Positions 8,717 to 17,754 of a stretch of DNA of 64,000 bases are shown in pieces (positions within the stretch are counted from its first letter, which is position 1; each line of letters starts with the position of its first letter). The notes under the pieces are model-generated. The model had not been told where the DNA came from and searched no databases. It was given only the letters and a program-made list of their open reading frames with translations. Source of the stretch: CBDAKK01 sp965196605 (lineage in GTDB: Bacteria; Spirochaetota; Spirochaetia; WTKD01; G963693115); contig CBDAKK010000008.1 in the NCBI GenBank assembly GCA_965196605.1, positions 310,001 through 374,000 on the forward strand, read 5' to 3'. Made by a program: the position numbers and the translations under genes.

Positions 8717-9937
8717 CTAGAGTAGGGTGCTCAGGCGTTGCATGGCTTCTTCTACCTTGTCGCGGTGGTTGAAGGCGCTAATGCGTATAAAGCCCTCGCC
8801 GCAGCTGCCAAAGCCCGCGCCGGGTGTGGTTACCACTGCTGCTTTTTCTAACAGCAGTTGAAAAAAGTCCCAACTTGGCATGGGTGCGCGTAGCCATATG
8901 TAGGGCGCGTGTACTCCGCCGTGTACAACAAAGCTCTTGCGCTGCATTGCTTCGCGGATGATGCGCGCGTTCTCCATGTAGTAGGCAATGCGTTCCTCGG
9001 TTTCTTGGTGGCCTTGCGGGCTGTATATGGCAGCGGCTGCTTTTTGCACGGGGTAGGAGACGCCGTTGAATTTTGTGGTGTGCCTTCGCAACCATAAGGT
9101 GCTGAGCGCGCGGGCTTCTCCTTGACTGGTGAAGGCCTTGCATTCTTTGGGTATTACCACATACGCGCAGCGGGTGCCGGTAAAGCCCGCAGTCTTGGAA
9201 AAAGAACGGAATTCCACGGCGCATTCGCGCGCGCCTTCTACTTCAAAGATTGAGCGCGGGAACTCGCTGCCTTGTATGTACTGGCAATACGCAGCATCAA
9301 AGAGTATCAGCGCCTTGTGCTCGCGTGCGTAGCGCACGTAGTCGGCAAGTTGCGCATGGGTGGCAACGGTGCCCGTGGGGTTGTTGGGAAAGCACAAGTA
9401 CAGCAAGTCTACTTCGTGCGCGGGTGGGGGTGGTACAAAGCCGTTGTCTTCTGTTGCCTCAAGGTAGCTTAGCCCTGCGTAGCGTCCGTCTGTAAAGCTG
9501 CCGGTGCGCCCCGCCATGACGTTGGTGTCTACGTACACGGGGTACACGGGGTCGGGTACGGCAACGCGCGTTTGCGCACTAAAGAGTTCTTGAAAGTTGG
9601 CGGTGTCGCACTTTGAGCCGTCACTTATTATTATTTCGTCTGCACTCATGCTAGTGCCGCGCTGCACAAATTCGTGTTGCGCAATGGCTTCTCGTAAAAA
9701 CTCATAACCTTGTTCGGGTCCATAACCGTGAAAGGTGGCGTCCTGCCCCATGTCTTCCACGCCTTGGTGAAAGGCTGCTACTACGGCGGGGGTGAGGGGC
9801 TTGGTCACGTCCCCTATGCCCAACTTGATGATGGGGAGGTCTCCGCCCTTCTCTTGAGTTTCGGCCACCATGGTGGCTATGCGTGAAAAGAGGTATGAGG
9901 ACTGTAGTTTGTTGTAGTGTTCGTTTATGGTAATCAT
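8717..9937 (-). CDS. dapL: LL-diaminopimelate aminotransferase
   Basis: This 406-aa PLP aminotransferase of fold type I matches the DapL family. It starts with the typical INEHYNKLQSSYLF block, has FPNNPTGT (about 183-190) and the PLP-binding Lys248 in RSFSKTAGFTG. DapL converts tetrahydrodipicolinate to LL-diaminopimelate in one step, for lysine and peptidoglycan. AAGGAG precedes the ATG. It lies 58 bases after fabF on the same strand, so co-transcription with fabDGF is possible, though a palindrome intervenes. Confidence 0.95.
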   Translation of the reverse strand: MITINEHYNKLQSSYLFSRIATMVAETQEKGGDLPIIKLGIGDVTKPLTPAVVAAFHQGVEDMGQDATFHGYGPEQGYEFLREAIAQHEFVQRGTSMSADEIIISDGSKCDTANFQELFSAQTRVAVPDPVYPVYVDTNVMAGRTGSFTDGRYAGLSYLEATEDNGFVPPPPAHEVDLLYLCFPNNPTGTVATHAQLADYVRYAREHKALILFDAAYCQYIQGSEFPRSIFEVEGARECAVEFRSFSKTAGFTGTRCAYVVIPKECKAFTSQGEARALSTLWLRRHTTKFNGVSYPVQKAAAAIYSPQGHQETEERIAYYMENARIIREAMQRKSFVVHGGVHAPYIWLRAPMPSWDFFQLLLEKAAVVTTPGAGFGSCGEGFIRISAFNHRDKVEEAMQRLSTLL

Positions 9938-9960
9938 GAGTGCATCTCCTTATAATTTGC

Positions 9961-9978
9961 GTGCCATGGGCATGGCAC
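9961..9978 (-). promoter_or_regulatory. palindrome between fabF and dapL
   Basis: GTGCCATG (9961-9968) and CATGGCAC (9971-9978) form an 8-bp perfect inverted repeat with a 2-base centre, between the fabF stop and the dapL ribosome site. It has no T tract on the minus strand, so an operator or RNA processing site is as likely as a terminator. Confidence 0.35.
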
Positions 9979-9995
9979 GTACAATGTGGGCGGCT

Positions 9996-11252
9996 TTAAG
10001 CGCGGTACTTTTTGAATATGACGACGCCGTTGTGTCCCCCAAAGCCAAAGGTGTTGGACATGGCGTAGTTCACTTCGCTTGATATGCCGTGGTTGGCAAC
10101 GTGGTTGAGCTGGCAGGCTTCGTCTACGTTTTGAAGGTTGATGGTTGGGGGGATGAAGTCTTCTTGCACCGAGAGTATGCATGCCATGGCTTCAAAGAGG
10201 CCTGTGGCGCCTATGCAGTGCCCGGTCATGGACTTTGTCGAAGAGACTTTGGGCTGTTTGCTGCGGTCTTCCCCAAAGACTTCGGCTATTGCTTTGGTTT
10301 CTATGGGGTCGTTCATGGGCGTGGAGGTGCCGTGCGCGTTTATGTAGTCTATGTCTGTTGGGGCCACGGCTGCCCTTTGTAGCGCTAGTTTCATTGCTTG
10401 TATGGCACCGTAGCCTTTGGGGTGCGGCGCCGTGTAGTGGTAGGCGTCACATGTCCCTGCGTAGCCCGCAAACTCTGCATAAATTTTTGCTCCGCGCTTT
10501 TGGGCGTGTTCTAGGGTTTCTAGTACCATGACGCCTGCGCCTTCGCCCATTACAAAGCCGTCTCTGTCGGCGTCAAAGGGGCGTGAGGCTTGTTGGGGCG
10601 AGTCGGTGTGTTTTGTGCTGAGCGCGTGCAGCACGTTGAACCCTGAAATGCCAAAGCGTGTTATGCAGCATTCTACGCCGCCAGCCAACGCTACGTCTGC
10701 TTCGTCCAGCAGCAAGTGCCGTACGGCAGCGCCTATGGCGTCTGTGCCAGAGGAGCAGGCGGTGGTTACCACATATGCAAGCCCGCAGAGGCAGCCGTAG
10801 TTCATTGCTGCATTGGTGGGCCCGCTGTTGGAAATTATCTTAGGAATAGCCATAATAGGCACGGCTTTGGGACCCTTGTCAAACATTACTTTGATGGATT
10901 GCTCGTAGCTTTCCATGCCTCCTATGCCTATGCCGTGTACGCTTATTATGCGGAAGGGGTCTATGGTCTCAAGTGCAATGGCACTGTCGTTTATGGCTTG
11001 TTTGGTTGCCGCTATCGCAAATTGGGAAAACTTGTCCATCTTGCGGGCGTCTTTCTTTTCCATGTAGTCCTCGGACTTAAAGTCTTTTACTTCTGCTGCG
11101 TAGGTTGTGGTTAAGCCTTCGGTGTCAATGCTGGTTATGGGGCCAGCGCCGCTTGCTCCTGTTTTCAGACCTTCCCAAAAGGACTGCGTTGTATTTCCTA
11201 AGGGGCTTATTGCGCCCATGCCTGTTACGACTATGCGTGGTTTGTCACTCAT
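9996..11252 (-). CDS. fabF: beta-ketoacyl-ACP synthase II
   Basis: The 418-aa condensing enzyme extends acyl-ACP with malonyl-ACP in type II fatty acid synthesis. The Cys-His-His catalytic set is intact: Cys166 (TTACSSGTD), His307 (NAHGTSTP) and His345 (SMTGHCIGATG). Length is normal. The ATG lies one base after the fabG stop, so translation is probably coupled. It is the last gene of the compact fabD-fabG-fabF set. Confidence 0.96.
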   Translation of the reverse strand: MSDKPRIVVTGMGAISPLGNTTQSFWEGLKTGASGAGPITSIDTEGLTTTYAAEVKDFKSEDYMEKKDARKMDKFSQFAIAATKQAINDSAIALETIDPFRIISVHGIGIGGMESYEQSIKVMFDKGPKAVPIMAIPKIISNSGPTNAAMNYGCLCGLAYVVTTACSSGTDAIGAAVRHLLLDEADVALAGGVECCITRFGISGFNVLHALSTKHTDSPQQASRPFDADRDGFVMGEGAGVMVLETLEHAQKRGAKIYAEFAGYAGTCDAYHYTAPHPKGYGAIQAMKLALQRAAVAPTDIDYINAHGTSTPMNDPIETKAIAEVFGEDRSKQPKVSSTKSMTGHCIGATGLFEAMACILSVQEDFIPPTINLQNVDEACQLNHVANHGISSEVNYAMSNTFGFGGHNGVVIFKKYRA

Positions 11253-11253
11253 G

Positions 11254-12012
11254 TTATACTCCCATGCCTCCTGCTACGGACAAGACTTGTCCGGTAATAT
11301 ATCGCGCCATGTTAGACGCCAAAAACACGGCGACATCGGCCACTTCTTCGGGTTCGCCAATGCGCGCCATGGGTATTTGCTCAATTATTTTAGCCTTGTA
11401 TGGTTCGGCAATTGCGTCTGTCATTTCGGTTTCTATAAAGCCCGGGGCAATGACGTTAACCCGCACGGAGCGTTTTGCAACTTCGCGTGCAAGGCTTTTG
11501 CTAAGGCCTATGAGTCCTGCCTTGGAGGCGCTGTAGTTTGTTTGTCCGGGGTTGCCCGTAATGCCAACAATTGAGGAGACGTTGATGATGGAGCCGCTGC
11601 GCTTCTTGGCCATAAGCGCGGTTGCGGTTTTGCATACGTAGAACGCGCCTGTAAGGTTTACGTCCAGTACTTGCTGCCAGTCTTCTTGCTTCATGCCTAT
11701 AATGAACTTGTCGCGTGTTATGCCTGCGTTGTTTATGACCACATCAAGGCTTTGCGCATCGGCAGCGAAGTGTTTTATTGCTTCTTCTACGCTGCTCTCC
11801 TCATTTACGCTGCCGGGGTAGTGCACAAGGGTGGCTCCTCGTTCTTCTGCAATAGCGGCTAACTCGTCGTGGTGCTTACTTTTTTCTCGTGAAAAGTAGG
11901 CTACGTAGCGGCTGCCGCTGTGCAAAAAGCGGCGCACTATGACACAGCCTATGCCCCGAGAACCACCTGTTATAAAAACCGACTTTCCGTCCAAAAGTCT
12001 TGTCTGTTCCAT
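11254..12012 (-). CDS. fabG: 3-oxoacyl-ACP reductase
   Basis: The 252-aa short-chain dehydrogenase has the NAD(P)-binding TGGSRGIG (residues 15-22), NNAG (94-97) and the catalytic Ser-Tyr-Lys set (Ser146/147, Tyr160, Lys164 in YSASK). It reduces 3-oxoacyl-ACP in the elongation cycle. GGAG precedes the ATG. It sits between fabD and fabF; no acyl carrier protein gene is found in this cluster. Confidence 0.95.
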   Translation of the reverse strand: MEQTRLLDGKSVFITGGSRGIGCVIVRRFLHSGSRYVAYFSREKSKHHDELAAIAEERGATLVHYPGSVNEESSVEEAIKHFAADAQSLDVVINNAGITRDKFIIGMKQEDWQQVLDVNLTGAFYVCKTATALMAKKRSGSIINVSSIVGITGNPGQTNYSASKAGLIGLSKSLAREVAKRSVRVNVIAPGFIETEMTDAIAEPYKAKIIEQIPMARIGEPEEVADVAVFLASNMARYITGQVLSVAGGMGV

Positions 12013-12062
12013 ATAGTCACTCCTACATATACTTGTTGTTCTTACTTGTAATTATATAAACT

Positions 12063-13016
12063 CTATATGCTTTGAATGTGCTCCATTGTGCCTGCGGTCT
12101 TACAAAGTGGAATGCTCTCGTCGTCTTTAGTGCTACGCCATGCTTTCCAGAGGCCTGCCAGTACGCTGCCCGGGCCAACTTCTAGGACTTGCTGCGGCTT
12201 TTCTTGTATAAGCGTGTCTTGTTCATCAAGCCAGCGCACGGGTGAGACTAATTGGTCGAGGCACATGCTGCGAATGTCGTCGCCTGTGTGGAGTTGCGCG
12301 CCATGTACGTTGGTAAAAACGGGTATGCGCGGTTGCTTAAAGGCTACGCGTGCAGCTACTTCGGCAAATTGTTCTCGGGCTGCGCGCATAAGCGGCGTGT
12401 GAAATGGTCCGGAGACTTTGAGTGGTATGCACTTGCGCGCACCGAGGGTGCGGAGTTTTTCGCAGGCCTGAGTGCGCGCATGTTCTGTGCCTGCCACAAC
12501 GCCTTGAATGGGGCTGTTGTACATGGCAAGGTGCACGTTGGGAATGCCCCATTCGGTTAGGGCTGTGCAAATCTCGTTGGGGTGCATGCCCAGTATGGCG
12601 GTCATTCCAAGGCTTCCTTCGTCTTGGTAGTGCCTTGCAATGTCTTGCGCGCATGCTTCCATAAAAGCGGAGCGTTGCATTACTAGAGTGCAGGCGTCTT
12701 CTAGGCTTAGTACGTCTGCAACAACCAAGGCGGCGTATTCTCCAAGGCTGAAACCTGCCACCAAGGCGGGTGTTATGCCTCGTTCTTTGAGTACGCATGC
12801 GGCGGCAAGGCTTGCAAGCATGACTGCAATTTGGGTGTTTTCGGTTTGCATAAGTGTCGTTTCATCAGCCTCAAAAAGCAGTGTAGCCATGTCTTTGCCT
12901 ACTACGTTTGAGCATGCTTCAAAGAGGGTGCGAACGCCTGAAGATTCTTGATGCAAGTCTTGCGCCATGCTGGAATGTTGGGCGCCTTGTCCTGGAAATA
13001 GAAATGCTGTCTTCAT
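12063..13016 (-). CDS. fabD: malonyl-CoA:ACP transacylase
   Basis: The 317-aa enzyme loads malonyl groups onto ACP. FPGQGAQ (7-13), the nucleophile Ser90 in GFSLGEYAAL and His206 in SGPFHTPLM are the family signatures. The ATG has no Shine-Dalgarno sequence, and a good promoter ends only 8 bases upstream, suggesting a transcript with almost no leader. It is first in the minus-strand fab cluster, 50 bases ahead of fabG. Confidence 0.95.
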   Translation of the reverse strand: MKTAFLFPGQGAQHSSMAQDLHQESSGVRTLFEACSNVVGKDMATLLFEADETTLMQTENTQIAVMLASLAAACVLKERGITPALVAGFSLGEYAALVVADVLSLEDACTLVMQRSAFMEACAQDIARHYQDEGSLGMTAILGMHPNEICTALTEWGIPNVHLAMYNSPIQGVVAGTEHARTQACEKLRTLGARKCIPLKVSGPFHTPLMRAAREQFAEVAARVAFKQPRIPVFTNVHGAQLHTGDDIRSMCLDQLVSPVRWLDEQDTLIQEKPQQVLEVGPGSVLAGLWKAWRSTKDDESIPLCKTAGTMEHIQSI

Positions 13017-13024
13017 TGCTTTTT

Positions 13025-13054
13025 AGTATACACTAGGATCCCTTACTTTTTCAA
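13025..13054 (-). promoter_or_regulatory. promoter of the fab operon
   Basis: Read on the minus strand: TTGAAA (13054-13049), an 18-base spacer and TATACT (13030-13025), only 8 bases before the fabD ATG. The expected start of transcription would fall within about 0-3 bases of the start codon. Confidence 0.6.
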
Positions 13055-13153
13055 ACAGCTGATGTCAGTATGGCTTTTTCATTAAAATTTAGGGTTTGTA
13101 CTTAAAAAATGCAATAAATTTATCTATTTTTTAATTTAGTGAAGAAGCTATTT

Positions 13154-13342
13154 ATGAAAAAATTTGCTATTCCCATTGTTATGGTTTTTGTTGGTATTTT
13201 GTGCCTTATTGTGTTTCAAATAGCGGGTAGTCAAGTTGATGCGTATGGAATTTTAAGGGAGCCTTTTGCATTTCTGCCTATTGGCTACGCGTTAATCAAA
13301 ATAGGCTTGCTGTGGACCATGATTGTCTTTTTTTGCACATAA
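13154..13342 (+). CDS. small membrane protein
   Basis: A 62-residue product (or 67 if the GTG at 13139 is used) with two predicted membrane helices, about residues 3-24 and 40-60. No family is recognised. Its layout (IPIVMVFVGILCLIVF, then a polar stretch, then a second helix) resembles each half of the 159-aa protein just downstream. No strong ribosome site is present, only GAAGAAG upstream. Confidence 0.5.
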   Translation: MKKFAIPIVMVFVGILCLIVFQIAGSQVDAYGILREPFAFLPIGYALIKIGLLWTMIVFFCT

Positions 13343-13454
13343 CTTTACATGTAAAGAACTAAATTATTAACAAAAAGTAATGGTGATTTAACTGTTTTTG
13401 TTTGGGTGCATTGCATCTATTGCCTATGCATATTAATAGAAGGAGCTATAAGGT

Positions 13455-13934
13455 ATGTATAATAAAAATTATATATTTCAAAGGCATTTTTTAGGGAGGC
13501 TTATGTTGCCTGTCATGATGCTCATAGGTGGAATTATCTGTATTGCTGTGTATAGTAACATAGCGCCTACAGTATCTTCTACAAATTCTAATGAGGCAAT
13601 GAAAAATGCGTTGGTATTTGCTGGAGTAACACTCCTGTGTGTTGGTGGGTGTATTCTGACAATTCATGTGATGTGGAATGTAATTTTATCAGTGCAAGCA
13701 CATCACTATGGGAAATTTTTTATTCCCATAATTGCACTTATTGCTGGTGTTGCATCACAAAATTGCTATTATCTTGTTGACGGTAAACAAGAGATGATTG
13801 GTGTATTTGCCTTTGGTGCTTTAAGTCTTTTTTGCTTTGCCATAGCCATTGTATGGCTTGTGAGTTTCTTATTGTGGCATATTATTAGCGCTATTCGTTC
13901 TAAAGACTCCGTGAGAATACATAAAAACACCTAG
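13455..13934 (+). CDS. four-helix membrane protein with internal duplication
   Basis: The 159-aa product has four predicted membrane helices (about 15-33, 48-75, 84-103 and 115-143). The halves look related: LPVMMLIGGIICIAVY in the first and FIPIIALIAGVASQNCYY in the second, both similar to the 62-aa protein upstream. AGAAGGAG lies upstream of the ATG and a strong terminator follows. Function unknown. Confidence 0.75.
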   Translation: MYNKNYIFQRHFLGRLMLPVMMLIGGIICIAVYSNIAPTVSSTNSNEAMKNALVFAGVTLLCVGGCILTIHVMWNVILSVQAHHYGKFFIPIIALIAGVASQNCYYLVDGKQEMIGVFAFGALSLFCFAIAIVWLVSFLLWHIISAIRSKDSVRIHKNT

Positions 13935-13939
13935 GTGAC

Positions 13940-13964
13940 ATGTCCACAGATGTGGACATTTTTT
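13940..13964 (+). terminator. intrinsic terminator of the membrane protein gene
   Basis: ATGTCCAC (13940-13947) pairs with GTGGACAT (13952-13959), followed by six T. A classic intrinsic terminator on the plus strand. Confidence 0.85.
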
Positions 13965-14001
13965 AATTGCGCTTTATTCTATCTTTGGTACCTTTGTTTG
14001 A

Positions 14002-15594
14002 TTACGTTAGTTGTGGTCCACCTTCAATAAAAGAGCTACTATCGTATTTTTTAATGTTTGCATGAAACATATTGGCAAGCATGAGCGCTTGTGCTTCATA
14101 GGCTTGTACGTCTTTCCACATTTCACGGGGGTCTAGAGATTCGCTAATGCCGTCGCATTGTGTACATACTTCGAAGCCAAATAGGGAATCTTTTTTGAAG
14201 GTTCCATTCATTATTGAGCCATCGCAAATAGCGGAAATGATAGAGCGCGTGAGTGTAAGGGATATTCTCTTTCCTATAGAAAAACTTCCACCTATCCAAC
14301 CCGTGTTTACGAGCCACACGCATGCATTGGTTTTTTGCATTTTTTTCTCAAATAATTCTGCATATACTACGGGGTTAAGCGGCAAAAAGACTTCTCCAAA
14401 GCAGGCTGAAAAGGTTGCGGTGGGGTCGGTTACGCCTACTTCGGTGCTCGGTGTTTTTGCAGTATACCCGCTAATAAAGTGGTACATAGCTTGCTTTTCA
14501 TTAAGGCGTGCAACCGGGGGTAAAACGCCAAAGGCATCGCATGCAAGAAAAATGATATTCTTAGGTTCAGAAGCGCGCGCGGGTATCTTTATATTTTCGA
14601 CGTGGTTTAGGGGGTATGCGCCACGGGTGTTTGTCGTGATGCTTTCGTCGCCATAATCCATTTCACGAGTAATAGGGTTATAGGTAAGATTTTCTAAGAG
14701 CGCACCAAATGAAATACATTTTTTTATATTTTCAGGGGGGTCAATACATTTAGGATAACATCCGCCTTCCATATTAAAAATGCCATCATCCGTCCAGCAA
14801 TGTTCATCGTCGCCTATCAAGGCACGATCATCGTCGGCAGATAGGGTTGTTTTTCCTGTACCCGAAAGCCCAAAGAAAAGCGTGGTGTTATCGTCATCAT
14901 CGACGTTGGCTGCACAGTGCATGGGGAGTATTTTCTTAGCCGGCATGAGATAGTTCATAATAAAAAATACGCCTTTCTTCATTTCTCCTGCATACTCCGT
15001 GCCTAAAATAGTCATTTCTTTGCGACTAAGATTTACAATGATGGAAGCATCGGAGGTAACGCCTTCTGTATGTCTGTTTGCGGGAAAGACTCCTGCGTTG
15101 ATAATGGTGTAATCGGGTTCTCCATATTCTTCGAGCTCTTCAGGTGTAGGCACAATAAGCATGTTTCGCATAAAAAGAGCATGGTAGGCGCGCGAACAAA
15201 TGGTGCGTATTTTAATACGGTGACGTGGATCCCAGCCGGCAAAACTATCTACAACGTAAATTCGATTTCGTGAATTTAAATAATCGAGTGCTCTCGAACG
15301 ATTAATTAAATATGCGTGATCATCAATAGGTATATTTATGTCGCCCCACTGTACGGTGTTTTCTGTGGTTTGATCTTTTACGATTCTCTTTTCATTTGGT
15401 ACCCTGCCACTATATTTATGTGAAGTAACAGCGAGTGCACCTGTATTTGAAATTATTGATCCTTTTTCATAACGAAGTGCTTCTTCATATAAAACGGGAG
15501 CAAAAAGGTTTCTAAGTACTAAGGGCTTGGTTATGTGCCATGCTGATAAATCATATGGAATAAGGTGTTCATGATAATTATGTACAAATTTCAT
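14002..15594 (-). CDS. pckA: phosphoenolpyruvate carboxykinase (ATP)
   Basis: The 530-aa enzyme interconverts oxaloacetate plus ATP and PEP plus CO2. The kinase-1a P-loop GLSGTGKTTLS (242-252) and the metal/substrate motifs around it (DDRALIGDDEHCW; FVVDSFAGWD-like RIYVVDSFAG) identify the ATP-type family. In anaerobes it often works toward oxaloacetate for succinate formation; direction here is inference. TAAGGAG precedes the ATG. It is AT-rich like the adjoining opp genes, from which about 97 bases separate it. Confidence 0.96.
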   Translation of the reverse strand: MKFVHNYHEHLIPYDLSAWHITKPLVLRNLFAPVLYEEALRYEKGSIISNTGALAVTSHKYSGRVPNEKRIVKDQTTENTVQWGDINIPIDDHAYLINRSRALDYLNSRNRIYVVDSFAGWDPRHRIKIRTICSRAYHALFMRNMLIVPTPEELEEYGEPDYTIINAGVFPANRHTEGVTSDASIIVNLSRKEMTILGTEYAGEMKKGVFFIMNYLMPAKKILPMHCAANVDDDDNTTLFFGLSGTGKTTLSADDDRALIGDDEHCWTDDGIFNMEGGCYPKCIDPPENIKKCISFGALLENLTYNPITREMDYGDESITTNTRGAYPLNHVENIKIPARASEPKNIIFLACDAFGVLPPVARLNEKQAMYHFISGYTAKTPSTEVGVTDPTATFSACFGEVFLPLNPVVYAELFEKKMQKTNACVWLVNTGWIGGSFSIGKRISLTLTRSIISAICDGSIMNGTFKKDSLFGFEVCTQCDGISESLDPREMWKDVQAYEAQALMLANMFHANIKKYDSSSFIEGGPQLT

Positions 15595-15691
15595 TATGTA
15601 TCTCCTTAACAGTGCATAGTACTTTAGCTATGCTCATGTTTATACATTGTAATACAAGAATTAGTACGTGTGTGTTAAGTCGCTAAAAAAC

Positions 15692-16726
15692 TTAACAAGG
15701 TGTATGGAGAAAACAAGCAACTCGGCGTCTGTCGCTATTATTCGTATCAACGGGGAGTAATGGGGGTTCGTGTTGTTTGCATTTTGCCATGGCGTGTGAA
15801 CAGCGGCTATAAAACGGACATCCGCGCGGCGCGCTTGTGAGTACAGGAACGCTGCCCTTTAGTGAAATGCGTGATCGTTTTTTTTCTATTATGGGGTCAG
15901 GTATATTTACTGCGGATAAGAGTGCCTGCGTGTAAGGATGTAGGGGATTCTCGTATACAGTCGCAACATCTCCTATTTCGATTATTTTTCCACAATACAT
16001 AATGGCGATCTTATGTGAAACATGTTTTACTACCGCTAAGTCATGCGATATAAAAAGCAAACTAAGGTCGAGGCGTTTTTGTAAATCTTTAAACAAATTA
16101 ATAATCTGTGCTTGAATTGAAACGTCTAAGGCGGAAACAACCTCGTCTACTAAAATAATTTTTGGCTTTAACATGAGCGCGCGTGCAATATTAATTCTTT
16201 GTCGTTCTCCCGTAGAAAAATTATGCGGGTATCGATGTTTTGCATTTGTAGATAGTCCTACGCATAGCAGTAGTTCATTTATGCGATGCTCAATTTCTTG
16301 CATGCGCATTTTTACAAGGCCATGTTTCATATACACTTGTATAGGTTCTGCCAAAATAGCACGCACTGTCATGCGAGGGTTTAAAGAAGAATATGGGTCT
16401 TGAAAAACCATTTGAATATTTTTTCGTGCAGCGAAAGACTTTGATTGTTTCATCGTAGCTATGTTCTGTTCTTCGTAGTACACATGTCCCGAAGAAGCCT
16501 TGTATAATCCTACTATTGCATATGCGATTGTAGATTTTCCACATCCCGACTCTCCCACTAAGCCAAGCGTTTGCCCCTTATCAATTGAAAAAGTTACTCC
16601 GTTAACGGCGTGAATATAAGAATTATTGCGACTTTGAAAAAATTTTTGTGGCATTGGAAATTGTACATGCAAGTTTTCCACCTGCAGTAGCGGAGGGCGT
16701 AGATCTGGTGTGGTTTTATGAATCAT
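15692..16726 (-). CDS. oppF: oligopeptide ABC transporter ATP-binding protein OppF
   Basis: The 344-aa ABC ATPase of the Opp/Dpp type has Walker A GESGCGKST (about 58-66) and Walker B IILVDEVVSALD. Its C-terminal extension ends with the Cys-rich segment CPFYSRCSHAMAKC. The ABC signature reads FSTGERQR in place of the usual FSGGQ, a notable departure at key positions. It overlaps the oppD end by 11 bases and is last in oppABCDF. Confidence 0.92.
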   Translation of the reverse strand: MIHKTTPDLRPPLLQVENLHVQFPMPQKFFQSRNNSYIHAVNGVTFSIDKGQTLGLVGESGCGKSTIAYAIVGLYKASSGHVYYEEQNIATMKQSKSFAARKNIQMVFQDPYSSLNPRMTVRAILAEPIQVYMKHGLVKMRMQEIEHRINELLLCVGLSTNAKHRYPHNFSTGERQRINIARALMLKPKIILVDEVVSALDVSIQAQIINLFKDLQKRLDLSLLFISHDLAVVKHVSHKIAIMYCGKIIEIGDVATVYENPLHPYTQALLSAVNIPDPIIEKKRSRISLKGSVPVLTSAPRGCPFYSRCSHAMAKCKQHEPPLLPVDTNNSDRRRVACFLHTPC

Positions 16727-17754
16727 TATTCATCACCTTTTTTGTAACATTTACGGGATGAAAACAACGATACATTCTTTCGGAATTTTTGTCAGAACGC
16801 GTATGAGTGACAACAGCCCGTGGTTTGTGTTCATGGCAATGCCTTGTTGCATATTCGCAACGGGGGGCAAATGCACAGCCTGGCGGAAGCGCAAGTACAT
16901 TAGGTGGGTTTCCGCGAATGCTGTGCAAGGTATCTTGTTTCTTATCCGTAATCCGTACAATAGAGCGTAGTAGTCCTTGCGTATAGGAATGGAATGGTTT
17001 ATGAAATATATCTTCTACCGAAGCGCGTTCTATAATTTTGCCGGCGTACATGACGCAAACGTTCTGACAGAGGCGCGCAACCACCCCCCATGTGGTGCGT
17101 TATGAAAATGACAGCCGTATTAAAAACATCAACCAATTCTTCTATCAAATCCAATATTTGCGCTTGTACGGTTACATCTAAGGCAGTTGTAGGTTCGTCT
17201 GCAATAAGAATTTCTGGTTTACATGAAAGTGCCATAGCAATCATAATGCGTTGTTTCATGCCACCAGAAAAATGATGTGGGTATTGCTTCATGCGTTTTA
17301 ATGGATCGGGAATATATACCTTTTGAAGCATTTCTACAGAATAATCAAAGGCCTCTTTTCTTTTCAAAGATGTGTGTAATAAAACGGTCTCAATTAATTG
17401 TTCTCCTATAGTCAGGAAGGGAGTCAAACAAGCCATGGGATTTTGAAAAATCATTGCAATTTTTGCTCCGCGTATTTTACGCATTTCTTTTTGGGATACT
17501 TCCAAGATATTTTGTTTTTGAAAAAGTATTGTGCCATTTACGGAAGCATGTATGTTGCCCTCATACAAGCGCATGAGTGACATACAACTTACGGTTTTTC
17601 CCCTCCCCGATTCCCCAACAATCCCTAAAATTTCTTTTTCATGTAAGTCATAGGATATATGGTTTACTGCTTGGACAAGCCCTTGGGCAGTTTTGAATTC
17701 GGTGGTAAGGTCTTTTACCTGTAGTAATGATGCTTGGCTTTTATTTAATTTCAT
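16716..17754 (-). pseudogene. oppD: oppD, oligopeptide ABC ATPase, split by a one-base frameshift
   Basis: The two halves are in different frames. The first has Walker A (GESGRGKT, Arg at the variable site), HFSGGMKQR and ILIADEPTTALD, and runs to FITHHMG; the second resumes at VVARLCQNVCVMYAGKI and carries the Opp C-terminal Cys-rich segment. The break is at a run of six C (17084-17089, G on the coding strand); five would restore a normal 345-aa OppD. The ATG at 17754 overlaps the oppC end by 14 bases; an in-frame start at 17784 is possible. Either true loss, which would disable the importer, or a homopolymer error. Confidence 0.88.
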
